This document shows, one piece after another, positions 13,921-19,783 of a DNA stretch of 24,132 nucleotides. The notes under the pieces were generated by a model. That model ran no database searches, had not been told where the DNA came from, and worked only from the letters and a program-made list of their open reading frames with translations. The translations under genes were made by a program, and so were the position numbers. Within the stretch, counting starts at the first letter, position 1. Every line of letters starts with the position of its first letter. The stretch is from a virus: IMG/VR virus record IMGVR_UViG_3300001419_000055, positions 1-24,132 of that record; one strand, 5' to 3'.

Positions 13921-14273
13921 CAGTTTACCTCCTCGGCAAGTTCCAGCAGCACCTCAATCTCCTCCTCCGAATATTCTATCAGGCTGGAGATTTTACTCAC
14001 GTCTTGGTACTGGTTCAACTCTTGGAGAATCAAGCAGTCAGCAGCCAACAAAGGCTGGCCTGTTATTGCTCTCACAGCAAGGCTTTTAGTTATTGCCGCG
14101 TAGAGATAATAAAAATCTTGATGGCGGTTTACTTTGCCGGCCGTGCCTGTGTTCTTTTCGCCAGACTGCAACGCCAACAGTTCCCTACGGGACTTGAGTA
14201 GTTCGATATAGTCGTCCTTGCTTAACACAACAACATCTTTAACGGCCTCCGGTTCTCTGTGCTGAATGGTCAT
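13920..14273 (-). CDS. Hypothetical protein of antirepressor operon
   Basis: A 117-aa protein, charged and mostly helical. A VVVLSKDDYIELLKSRRELLAL segment (about 14-35) is followed by a YYLYAAITKSLAVRAITGQPLLAADCLILQELNQY region and an acidic C-terminus (EYSEEEIEVLLELAEEVN). The start overlaps the antirepressor stop (TAATG) and the stop overlaps the next gene, so the three genes form one tightly coupled unit. No family is recognised. Confidence 0.65.
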   Translation of the reverse strand: MTIQHREPEAVKDVVVLSKDDYIELLKSRRELLALQSGEKNTGTAGKVNRHQDFYYLYAAITKSLAVRAITGQPLLAADCLILQELNQYQDVSKISSLIEYSEEEIEVLLELAEEVN

Positions 14274-14884
14274 TACGCCACCTCCTTTGCCACACCGGCG
14301 CCACGAACAACAAACGAGACAGAAGCTGAAGAACGGCCAACCTTTTTAGCAATATTTGCCTGAGAGTAGCCCTGTGCGTAAAGTGAAACGATCTCTTCAA
14401 TTTCATCCTCGGAAATCTTTGAGGCCGCTTTTCTCTTCTTTGGTATCTGGCTTTCCAGGTACTTGATCTGGATATCTTTCCACTCAATTACCTGATCTTT
14501 TAACACAAGCATCATGTCGTTTGGAATAGCCGGGTGATTTACACTGTGCACCGCTCCGGGGATGGCGTAGGAGCCGGTCTTGCGGATGGATGGGAGGACT
14601 TCCGAAGTCACCCATTCGATGAAAGGTTCCGCTTCCGGTTTGTTGGATCTGAGAATGAGACGGTAGAGGCCCGGTTCGGACACGGCCTTCATTTCTCTCA
14701 TTTGACCACCTGACTGTAATTCTATTACAGTCAGGTGGTGCTCTGGAATCTTGGCAAGAGCATTCGTGATATGTTCAAGCCCAAGAACGTCACAAATATC
14801 CTTGGCAACAAACCACGGCTCATCATTGATAATTTGGGAACGAAACTGGTGGGACTGATACTGAAAGGTTTTTACTTCGTGCAT
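14273..14884 (-). CDS. BRO-N antirepressor with C-terminal helix-turn-helix
   Basis: A 203-aa protein. Residues about 5-105 are the BRO-N fold: an FQYQSHQFRSQIINDEPWFVAKDICDVLGL-like start, an LxxIPEHH beta-hairpin, and SEPGLYRLILRSNKPEAEPFIEWVTSEVLPSIRKTGSY, the family's clearest motif. Residues about 155-200 hold a resolvase/Hin-like helix-turn-helix (SEDEIEEIVSLYAQGYSQANIAKKVGRSSASV). Such proteins act as antirepressors in P1, P22-like and other phages. The ribosome site is AAAGGAG with 7-base spacing. Upstream lies a structured leader with self-complementary antisense segments, as in the c4-ant operons of P1/P7. A perfect 16-bp palindrome lies within the gene. Confidence 0.9.
   Translation of the reverse strand: MHEVKTFQYQSHQFRSQIINDEPWFVAKDICDVLGLEHITNALAKIPEHHLTVIELQSGGQMREMKAVSEPGLYRLILRSNKPEAEPFIEWVTSEVLPSIRKTGSYAIPGAVHSVNHPAIPNDMMLVLKDQVIEWKDIQIKYLESQIPKKRKAASKISEDEIEEIVSLYAQGYSQANIAKKVGRSSASVSFVVRGAGVAKEVA
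14705..14739. repeat. Perfect 16-bp palindrome inside the antirepressor gene
   Basis: Arms 14705-14720 and 14724-14739 are exact reverse complements with a 3-base centre. The site falls within the BRO-N beta-hairpin codons (about residues 49-60). The RNA would form a very stable hairpin in the coding region; as DNA it is long enough to be a dimeric protein's operator. Confidence 0.9.
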
Positions 14885-14953
14885 GATGTTTCTCCTTTTG
14901 AAGAATTAAAAGTTTCCCGTCCTTTTGCCGTCAAACAAAAAAAATGGACGGAA

Positions 14954-14970
14954 CCGTGTAGGGTTGACGG
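14954..14970 (-). promoter_or_regulatory. Antisense target site in the antirepressor leader
   Basis: This 17-base segment of the leader is complementary to the upstream RNA segment at 15129-15111. The match is three blocks of 5 pairs, broken by a 3/2-base internal loop and one bulged U. It lies 70-86 bases before the antirepressor start. The arrangement of two paired blocks resembles the a/b targets of C4 RNA in P1. Confidence 0.5.
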
Positions 14971-15052
14971 ACCGGTCAAAAGGCACCCGGCGAGCCCGAA
15001 AGCTCCCCCACACGGCCCGCCCAAAAAGAAGCAAACCATGTACTGTGGACAC

Positions 15053-15083
15053 AAAAAAACCGCCTGTTCCTGCCGGTGGCGGT
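15053..15083 (-). terminator. Intrinsic terminator/attenuator in the antirepressor leader
   Basis: On the minus strand a 6-bp GC-rich stem (15083-15078 with 15064-15059) with a 13-base loop is followed directly by seven U residues (15059-15053), a standard intrinsic terminator. The 5' arm can instead pair with GGCGG at 15092-15088 to make a competing hairpin, so the site could switch. Transcripts ending here would be about 90 bases long. An outer helix (15089-15084 with 15052-15047) could also close around it. Confidence 0.6.
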
Positions 15084-15142
15084 GTGTCCGCCTTTTGATA
15101 TAGATTCGAGCCGTCAAACCCGGTCACGGATTTTGCCGTGAC
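15053..15142 (-). ncRNA. C4-type antisense RNA upstream of the antirepressor
   Basis: A promoter with a perfect TTGACA box would start an RNA near 15142. The RNA opens with a 7-bp hairpin (15142-15136 with 15129-15123) and exposes a segment (15129-15111) complementary to the leader of the downstream antirepressor at 14970-14954. It can end at a U-rich terminator at 15053. C4 RNAs of P1/P7 and P4 have this plan: constitutive promoter, short structured RNA, two short antisense blocks and a target in the same transcript ahead of an antirepressor. The naming rests on architecture; the exact ends are inferred. An overlapping 91-aa ORF (14906-15181) has no ribosome site and is probably not translated. 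Confidence 0.6.
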
Positions 15143-15148
15143 AGGATT

Positions 15149-15178
15149 ACGATAGCCCGATTTTGCAGATTGTGTCAA
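15149..15178 (-). promoter_or_regulatory. Sigma70-like promoter for the C4-like RNA/antirepressor operon
   Basis: On the minus strand the -35 box is TTGACA (15178-15173, perfect), the spacer is 18 bases, and the -10 is TATCGT (15154-15149, 4 of 6). Transcription would start near 15142. It lies just after the Mor gene. The strong -35 argues for constitutive use and against Mor dependence. Confidence 0.6.
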
Positions 15179-15198
15179 CATTTTTATAATTTGAACCT

Positions 15199-15543
15199 TT
15201 AAAACAAACTCAGCTGACGCTCATCAACAGGCTCTTTCCCCAGTATATTCCAGACCTGACGCTCTCCAATACCAGCCGCCCGTGCAAGCTCAGGGGCTGT
15301 GGCACCGTTGTCAAACTGCTCAACGATCCATCGATCACGGGCTTTTTGCTTCAGCTTTTTAGTTGTGTGGAACAGGACATACGTACCACTATTGGCCTCT
15401 GCTAATGCCATGACAATCTCAACCCCCTTACCTGGAGCAAATTTTTCGATTATTTTTGCAATCATAGGTAGATCACCTGGGAGTTCGTCGATTTCAGGCT
15501 CCAGTGCTGCAAGCACTTGTGCAAGTTCATCTTTTTTAGTCAA
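15199..15543 (-). CDS. mor: Mor-family middle transcription activator
   Basis: A 114-aa Mor/C-like activator. The N-terminal acidic helical part (LAALEPEIDELPGDLPMIAKIIEKFAPGKGVEIVMALAEANSGTYVLF) matches the Mor dimerisation region, including the G-x-Y-V/I strand. The C-terminal helix-turn-helix is KARDRWIVEQFDNGATAPELARAAGIGERQVWNILGK (about residues 67-103). It follows GemA, as in Mu. The start is TTG with GGAGG 9 bases upstream, overlapping the GemA end by 8 bases. It is expected to recruit RNA polymerase to middle or late promoters. Confidence 0.8.
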   Translation of the reverse strand: MTKKDELAQVLAALEPEIDELPGDLPMIAKIIEKFAPGKGVEIVMALAEANSGTYVLFHTTKKLKQKARDRWIVEQFDNGATAPELARAAGIGERQVWNILGKEPVDERQLSLF

Positions 15544-16018
15544 GATCGTGACCCTCCGCCGAACAGGGATGTTCCAGTGGTGCTGGCGCCATGGACGGCG
15601 CAGAAGCGGCCCGTTTTCCCCACGCCTTTAAACCATCAATCAACACATTCAGATCCGCACCATCACACCAGCGCAGATTATCTTTGCCGGTCATCCGTTT
15701 TACATATTTCTGCAGGGAATAATTGGCCCTGTTTTTCACCACGCCTGCGTCGGCCAGGGTGATCCAAAGAGCCACAACTTTACGCATCCTGGCATCTTCA
15801 TAGTGAGGGCTGGTTTTGTTTTTTTTCGTAGAGCTTTTTTTTCTGACAGGTTTCCAGCCGAGTGCCTTGAAATGGAGAAGCAGATCAAGGGTCTGCTGCC
15901 TGGTGAGCTGCTTTGTTGATTCCAGGCCGTAGCGATCGGCGATCAGATTGTATTTGTCGATTCCTAGCTGCTTGCAGGCGATATTGATTTTGGCGTATTC
16001 GGCGTTGGTGGGAGACAT
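15536..16018 (-). CDS. gemA: GemA / Mu gp16 family protein
   Basis: A 160-aa protein with the GemA/gp16 (DUF1018) plan. The N-terminal segment is INIACKQLGIDKYNLIADRYGLESTKQLTRQQTLDLLLHFKALGW (about 11-55). A second half contains MRKVVALWITLADAGVVKNRANYSLQKYVKRMTGKDNLRWCDGADLNVLIDGLKAWGKR (about 77-135). In Mu, GemA modulates host gene expression and DNA supercoiling and lies before mor, as here. A basic linker (KKSSTKKNKTS) separates the two parts. The C-terminal Ala/Pro tail is variable. Confidence 0.85.
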   Translation of the reverse strand: MSPTNAEYAKINIACKQLGIDKYNLIADRYGLESTKQLTRQQTLDLLLHFKALGWKPVRKKSSTKKNKTSPHYEDARMRKVVALWITLADAGVVKNRANYSLQKYVKRMTGKDNLRWCDGADLNVLIDGLKAWGKRAASAPSMAPAPLEHPCSAEGHDLD

Positions 16019-16022
16019 TTTC

Positions 16023-16331
16023 TTATTTCTCTCCCTCTAACTTTCTCAACAGATCGAGTTTCTTGTTCCCCAGCCGTCCAATTTGGTTATATTTTTTCGC
16101 AAGTGCGGCGTATGCTTTTCGAGACAACGTCTTGTTTGTATTAAGTTCCTTTTCAATACGTCCCTGCTGCTGGACAATGACGTTGATCGATGAGGATAAA
16201 TCATGTTTATAGAAGTCAATAATCAATGACTCTGGAAACATTCGTGCCCCTCGTGCGGCATCAACAATTGCAACCAATGATGCTTTGGATAATTCATCTG
16301 TTTTAATCGTTGCTGTGGTATTAGAAGGCAT
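16023..16331 (-). CDS. Hypothetical early protein
   Basis: A 102-aa helical protein ending in a basic, Leu-rich segment (YNQIGRLGNKKLDLLRKLEGEK). The middle (MFPESLIIDFYKHDLSSSINVIVQQQGRIEKELN) looks like a long helix. A longer reading from 16394 is possible. ATG at 16331 is preferred because it overlaps the previous stop (TGATG). It stands between the zinc-motif protein and GemA. No family is recognised. Confidence 0.65.
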   Translation of the reverse strand: MPSNTTATIKTDELSKASLVAIVDAARGARMFPESLIIDFYKHDLSSSINVIVQQQGRIEKELNTNKTLSRKAYAALAKKYNQIGRLGNKKLDLLRKLEGEK

Positions 16332-16882
16332 CAATCCATCCCCTTTATCAAGAATCCGGGCAGGGCAGGCGGAGTACCATGCTCGGCATCCCACTTATCC
16401 CGTGCCGCCTGCAGGGGGTCGATCCCCCTGGGGCTGTGCTGGTCTCTTTTTGCGCTATGGCCCCTGGCTTCCTGTTCACGCAGATCACGCTCTTGCACAC
16501 TGTCCTCTTTATTTGCCAGATCCCAGGCAACTTTTCTCAAATAAACATGACTTGGCATTGGCAAGCTGAGACCATTGCGCTGTTCCATCATCTGTTCCAT
16601 GGCCATTGCCCAGATCCGTGGTGGACATGGCCTTGATACCTTGCCTTGTACCTGGACATGACCAGTTGCCACGAGTACAGACAATTCGTTTACCAGGCGG
16701 AGGGCTTTCTTCCATGTGAGTGCCTGTTTCCCAGGCCTAAAGAGCGATATATAACCCAGGGCAGATTTTGGAAGAGGGTGGGGAAGCTTTACAACAGCCA
16801 GCATGGTCTCGCGACACAGGGCATCATTGAGCCAGGTCTCGGCACTGGCTACGCTTCCGCAGCCTGGACAGATTAGTTTCAT
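16331..16882 (-). CDS. Early-region protein with N-terminal CxxC, unknown function
   Basis: A 183-aa protein beginning MKLICPGCGS, a CPxCG knuckle, with a further Cys at about 23. The middle has LYRPGK-like LGYISLFRPGKQALTWKKALRLVNEL (about 42-67), and a variable charged C-terminus contains a GIDPLQAARDKW segment. Similar proteins occur in early regions of Mu-like prophages, to my recollection, but no function is known. The start ATG overlaps the stop of the 56-aa gene (ATGA), which fixes it at 16882 and not at 16900. Confidence 0.7.
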   Translation of the reverse strand: MKLICPGCGSVASAETWLNDALCRETMLAVVKLPHPLPKSALGYISLFRPGKQALTWKKALRLVNELSVLVATGHVQVQGKVSRPCPPRIWAMAMEQMMEQRNGLSLPMPSHVYLRKVAWDLANKEDSVQERDLREQEARGHSAKRDQHSPRGIDPLQAARDKWDAEHGTPPALPGFLIKGMD

Positions 16883-17049
16883 ATCTTTCTCCACTGGCAC
16901 CAGCGGCCATTCTTATCCCTGCACCAATTACCACGCGCTTTTCGGCACCATGCCACTGGGCAAAGATCACCGGCAGCACGGGCTTTGCATCCCGGTAGGT
17001 CAACCTTTGGCTGTTGTACATGCTTCTTGGGCTTGTTGTTAATATCCAT
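16879..17049 (-). CDS. 56-aa Cys/Trp-rich small protein
   Basis: A small ORF with AAAGGAG 8 bases before its ATG and an ATGA stop overlap with the next gene. Both are strong signs that it is translated. The basic N-terminus (MDINNKPKKHVQQPK) is followed by five cysteines and four tryptophans in 33 residues, in a C-x8-C-x4-C-x7-C-x7-C spacing. This suggests a small zinc-binding fold. It sits in a row of small cysteine-rich early proteins. No family was recognised. Confidence 0.7.
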   Translation of the reverse strand: MDINNKPKKHVQQPKVDLPGCKARAAGDLCPVAWCRKARGNWCRDKNGRWCQWRKI

Positions 17050-17064
17050 TCATCAAACTCCTTT

Positions 17065-17105
17065 GATGATCAAAAACAGCTCAAAATGATAATCAAAAAT
17101 CAGCT
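17065..17105 (-). repeat. Tandem imperfect direct repeat upstream of the 56-aa gene
   Basis: Two copies of a GAT-x-ATCAAAAA-(T)CAGCT unit (17065-17081 and 17088-17105) start 23 bases apart. They sit directly before the ribosome site of the small Cys-rich gene. The spacing of about two helical turns could suit two regulator dimers on one face. Two hairpins at 17119-17136 and 17140-17159 (6- and 7-bp stems) adjoin them; together they fill the 17050-17171 gap. Confidence 0.45.
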
Positions 17106-17171
17106 GGCATCATCAGGCCGGAGGAACAACCCTCCGACGATCCCGCTTCACGGCGGGATTTCGCCTTATTG

Positions 17172-17363
17172 TCACCCGTTGTTACATACGGGATAGTTGC
17201 ACTTCACAAACAGGCCTCGTTTATCTTCGTGGGTGCCACGATACTGGGGACAAGAAAAAGTCATCACTTTCCCCTGGGTGATTTGTGTGCCCTGACAGTC
17301 ACCGTCGACAGGGCACTCTGCCGTTATGCCGTTATGGCGTTTTATTGCTTTTCTGAGTTTCAT
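17172..17363 (-). CDS. Small cysteine-rich protein
   Basis: A 63-aa protein whose ATG overlaps the previous stop (ATGA). It has a basic N-terminus (MKLRKAIKRH), then Cys at 17, 23, 38, 55 and 60, in a C-x5-C ... C ... C-x4-C pattern that could bind zinc. The layout is that of a short zinc-ribbon-like early phage protein. No family name can be given. Confidence 0.65.
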   Translation of the reverse strand: MKLRKAIKRHNGITAECPVDGDCQGTQITQGKVMTFSCPQYRGTHEDKRGLFVKCNYPVCNNG

Positions 17364-17515
17364 TGATTTTCTTCACGTATCTTTTTTAGCTCTACAATAA
17401 TAAGCTCGGCTTCTGAGCCCTCTATCTCATGCATCATCTCAAGATATTCATAAAATTCGTCATACGTTGCTTCCAGATATCCAAAAAGAAGCTGAAAGAT
17501 CATGTATCTTTTCAT
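17360..17515 (-). CDS. Small acidic helical protein
   Basis: A 51-aa protein (start MKRYMIFQLLFGYLEATYDEF) that is almost all helix and acidic towards the end. A longer reading from 17560 overlaps DUF3164 and is less likely. ATG at 17515 lies just after the DUF3164 stop behind a G-rich stretch (GGGGGTG). Start and stop are tightly packed between neighbours. No family is recognised. Confidence 0.55.
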   Translation of the reverse strand: MKRYMIFQLLFGYLEATYDEFYEYLEMMHEIEGSEAELIIVELKKIREENQ

Positions 17516-17516
17516 A

Positions 17517-18131
17517 TCACACCCCCGCCAAATCAAGCCGAAGAGTCTCCCATTCGGCATCTTTGTTTTCCTTTGTTTGGAACATCAGATAACTGCGATT
17601 ACCGGTGATGGTCACGGCCTCGGAGATAAGCTCCATGGCAGCGACCCATTCAGCATCCTTGATTTTCAGCTTCCGCAGCCCAAGAATCCGCTTGGTGTCC
17701 ACATTGCCCTTGCGATCGACCTTAAATGCGTCAAAAACAACAACTTTAAAATTATCATTTGCGCCCTGGCTCCACCGTTCCAGACAGGAATCGATTTTCT
17801 TTTTTGCAAGCTGCAGCCGCTCATCAAATTCAATCACCTTGTTGACCTTGATCTGCACCCGCTTGTTGCCTGAAAACCCGGTGAGCATATAGTTTCCTCC
17901 GGGCGACAAGGTCTCCTCACCGTGTTTTGCCGCCAGCCAGTCCAGATATTTCCCGATGTCAACAAGCACCGCTTTTTTGAATGCGGCCAGACGCTCCTGC
18001 ATAAGCATGGCCGCCCTCAACTGTTTTTCCACCAGCTGATCCCGCTTTTTATCCACCGGATCAATGTATTTCGGAGGGACAGGTGTCCCCGTGGCATCAA
18101 TCCAGTTGCCATTACTATCTTTAACAGACAT
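17517..18131 (-). CDS. DUF3164 family protein
   Basis: A 204-aa protein of the DUF3164 family common in Mu-like phages. It starts with MSVKDSNGNWIDATGTPVPPKYIDPVDKKRD, the clear family opening. A helical part follows (LQERLAAFKKAVLVDIGKYLDWLAAKHGEE), then a GNYMLTGFSGNKRVQIKVNKVIEFDERLQLAKKKIDSCL core (about 85-125). The end, RKLKIKDAEWVAAMELISEAV, is also typical. ATG at 18131 is chosen over 18203 because AAGGAGG stands 6 bases upstream. In related phages it lies near Gam, but no Gam-like gene was found here. Its role is unknown. Confidence 0.9.
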   Translation of the reverse strand: MSVKDSNGNWIDATGTPVPPKYIDPVDKKRDQLVEKQLRAAMLMQERLAAFKKAVLVDIGKYLDWLAAKHGEETLSPGGNYMLTGFSGNKRVQIKVNKVIEFDERLQLAKKKIDSCLERWSQGANDNFKVVVFDAFKVDRKGNVDTKRILGLRKLKIKDAEWVAAMELISEAVTITGNRSYLMFQTKENKDAEWETLRLDLAGV

Positions 18132-18492
18132 CTGATCCCTCCTTGATAAATCGTCCTTTGCGGTTAAAATAGACCCGGTTTCTTGAGACAAACACCTCTG
18201 CAAGACGCAAAATCAAAAGCCTGTCTGCATCGGGGATATGGATGCCGTCATCATGTAGGGCAAGGTACAGATTTATCTTTTGACCAAGCAGGGCCATGGC
18301 CATATCCGCATCATGCTCATATCCTGCAATAACGTTCTCAGGCCCCTTTTTTCCTTCAAAGATAAAGGCTGCTTTCTCACGGATGGCTGAAAGTTTCACA
18401 TTAACCTCATCCAATCCGGACATGCTGACAACCGCCTGAATATCACTTATATCGCCCAGAATCTGCCGGGCTGCTTCCTGTGTCTGGTTCAT
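18121..18492 (-). CDS. Hypothetical early protein
   Basis: A 123-aa protein starting at ATG after a CAGGAG site with 7-base spacing. It has two helical halves (TQEAARQILGDISDIQAVVSMSGLDEVNVKLSAIREKAAFIFEG, about 3-47) and a second part with DADMAMALLGQKINLYLALHDDGIHIPDADRLLILRLAEVFVSRNRVYF. The first half contains no known motif. It overlaps DUF3164 by 11 bases and is probably cotranslated. No family is recognised. Confidence 0.6.
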   Translation of the reverse strand: MNQTQEAARQILGDISDIQAVVSMSGLDEVNVKLSAIREKAAFIFEGKKGPENVIAGYEHDADMAMALLGQKINLYLALHDDGIHIPDADRLLILRLAEVFVSRNRVYFNRKGRFIKEGSDVC

Positions 18493-18504
18493 TTTAATCT
18501 CCTG

Positions 18505-18723
18505 TTATGCTACGGGATCTTTCACTTGCATATCCCAATATTTCATTTGCCGATCAGTCAAAAACATATAGCTATCGTGGCCACACTCAGGGCAGACAGA
18601 GACTGTCCTGGTACAAATGGAGTCCACCATTGGCACCTTGGCAAGTTCATCTTCATAGCCTTTCCATTTGCAGGTTTTCTTTGCACACTCTATCGGATGC
18701 GTTCCTTCTTTTGGGTAACTCAT
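18505..18723 (-). CDS. Small zinc-ribbon protein
   Basis: A 72-aa protein with a rubredoxin-like knuckle: Cys 13 and 18 (CAKKTC), then Cys 37, and CPECGH at 44-49. It probably binds one zinc ion. ATG at 18723 is preferred over 18762, since GAGG lies 5 bases upstream. It belongs to the block of small cysteine-rich early proteins. No function is assigned; nucleic-acid or protein binding is typical of the fold. Confidence 0.65.
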   Translation of the reverse strand: MSYPKEGTHPIECAKKTCKWKGYEDELAKVPMVDSICTRTVSVCPECGHDSYMFLTDRQMKYWDMQVKDPVA

Positions 18724-18794
18724 AAGTACCTCAAGGATTTGAGTAAAAAGCATAACCAGCAATTACAGCGGAGCCGGTAAGCTTTGCAGTATTG

Positions 18795-18822
18795 ATTCAG
18801 CGTCCTTTGCGGCCCGCTGAAT
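18795..18822. repeat. 8-bp inverted repeat beside the 199-aa gene
   Basis: Arms 18795-18802 and 18815-18822 match exactly across a 12-base loop in the gap after the 199-aa gene. The plus-strand copy is followed by TTT, the minus-strand copy is not. It may be a weak terminator or RNA end. Confidence 0.35.
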
Positions 18823-18829
18823 TTTAACG

Positions 18830-19429
18830 TTAAGCCGCATCTTTTAGCGACGCATTCCAATCATCAATTGCCTGCAGGTATTGCCACTCTTTTATTTCTT
18901 CCATACCCGTTATTGGCTTCCACAGAATAGCGTCATAATTACAGTTCCTGTGGTTACCTTTGGCCTTGTCTTCTATGTATCCAGCGAGCGTGTCAGGTTT
19001 TTCGTCGTACCAGGGGACACTTACAAGAAGGATAGGTGGAGCCGAAGGTATGGTGACCAAGGTTGGTCTGTAGCATTTTCCACCCATGAATATTGTGGGA
19101 CTGCTACTTAGTCCAATAAGCTCCAGGCAGCTATTCTCAGGAAGTGTTTTAATGCTTTTCAACTGTGCGTTTAATTCGTTGCCAGCTTTTGTATTTTTCT
19201 TAGGCCACCAACCATACTTCAACCTTTTATATAGATAGCGATCAGGCTCTTCTTTGAAGATGATTCCAACCAATCTCTGGTCACGAACATAATAATCTTT
19301 TTCAGCTCCTATTTTGTCCATAAACTTTTTGTACTCTTTTCGAGCCTTTTTGTTTATTTCTTGAATCTCTTCAATTTTCTCTAGCATATCGCCAGATGTT
19401 ACCTTAAAAAAACGTCTATAAACATTCAT
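18830..19429 (-). CDS. Uncharacterised 199-aa early/accessory protein
   Basis: A protein whose first 60 residues are a charged coiled-coil-like helix (EKIEEIQEINKKARKEYKKFMDKIGAEKDYYVRDQRLVGIIF). A mixed fold follows with an RLKYGWWPKKNTKAGNELN segment and a C-terminal NYDAILWKPITGMEEIKEWQYLQAIDDW. An AGGAG site stands before an ATG-ATG pair; the second ATG (19429) has better spacing. Base composition looks lower in G+C than that of the neighbours, and it has its own ribosome site and flanking gaps. This suggests a more recent insertion. It is not recognised, and no function is claimed. Confidence 0.6.
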   Translation of the reverse strand: MNVYRRFFKVTSGDMLEKIEEIQEINKKARKEYKKFMDKIGAEKDYYVRDQRLVGIIFKEEPDRYLYKRLKYGWWPKKNTKAGNELNAQLKSIKTLPENSCLELIGLSSSPTIFMGGKCYRPTLVTIPSAPPILLVSVPWYDEKPDTLAGYIEDKAKGNHRNCNYDAILWKPITGMEEIKEWQYLQAIDDWNASLKDAA

Positions 19430-19453
19430 CATAGACTCCTATTAAAGAGTGCT

Positions 19454-19783
19454 TTACGCATCATTTATATCCTTATTAAACTCGCACCGCTTACACGCTC
19501 GATACTGCCTTACCCTGGAAGGATTACCAGCTGAAAAAATCCGGCGACGCTCCTTTACACATCTATGGAATTCGATCTGGCCAAGTTCCGGACAATCTAC
19601 TATCTCTTGCCCAAAACACTCCTCAACGGAGGCAAGTAGCGCCACAGGAGGAACGCCATACGAGTGACTTAACGCCTGGCTGATGGCACCTGCTGAATAT
19701 CCTATAATTTTCCCAACTTTAGCCTGGCTTCCAAGTCGTTCCACCGCTTCCCGTAAAAGTGTGAGCCTGTCTGTATCAGTCAT
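19454..19783 (-). CDS. Helix-turn-helix regulator with Cys-rich tail
   Basis: A 109-aa protein with an N-terminal Cro/C1-like helix-turn-helix (LREAVERLGSQAKVGKIIGYSAGAISQALSHSYG, about residues 9-42). A middle segment (VALLASVEECFGQEIVDCPELGQIEFHRC) and a short tail with C-x2-C (YRACKRCEF) follow. The two C residues plus the earlier pair could bind zinc. It overlaps the winged-helix gene's end by 8 bases. Such genes follow B in Mu-like phages from several groups and probably regulate early expression. Confidence 0.7.
   Translation of the reverse strand: MTDTDRLTLLREAVERLGSQAKVGKIIGYSAGAISQALSHSYGVPPVALLASVEECFGQEIVDCPELGQIEFHRCVKERRRIFSAGNPSRVRQYRACKRCEFNKDINDA

Noticed and set aside
15097-15142. 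The dyad 15123-15142 as a Mor operator for a TATATC -10 box at 15102-15097
   Set aside because: The centre-to-centre distance of 33 bases fits Mu's middle promoter, but the same dyad forms the first RNA hairpin after a much stronger promoter. It is kept only as an alternative.
14906-15181. A 91-aa ORF on the minus strand in the antirepressor leader
   Set aside because: It begins upstream of the predicted transcript start, has no ribosome site, and overlaps the structured antisense RNA. Its sequence is best explained by RNA constraints. It may appear in databases as a phage hypothetical protein.
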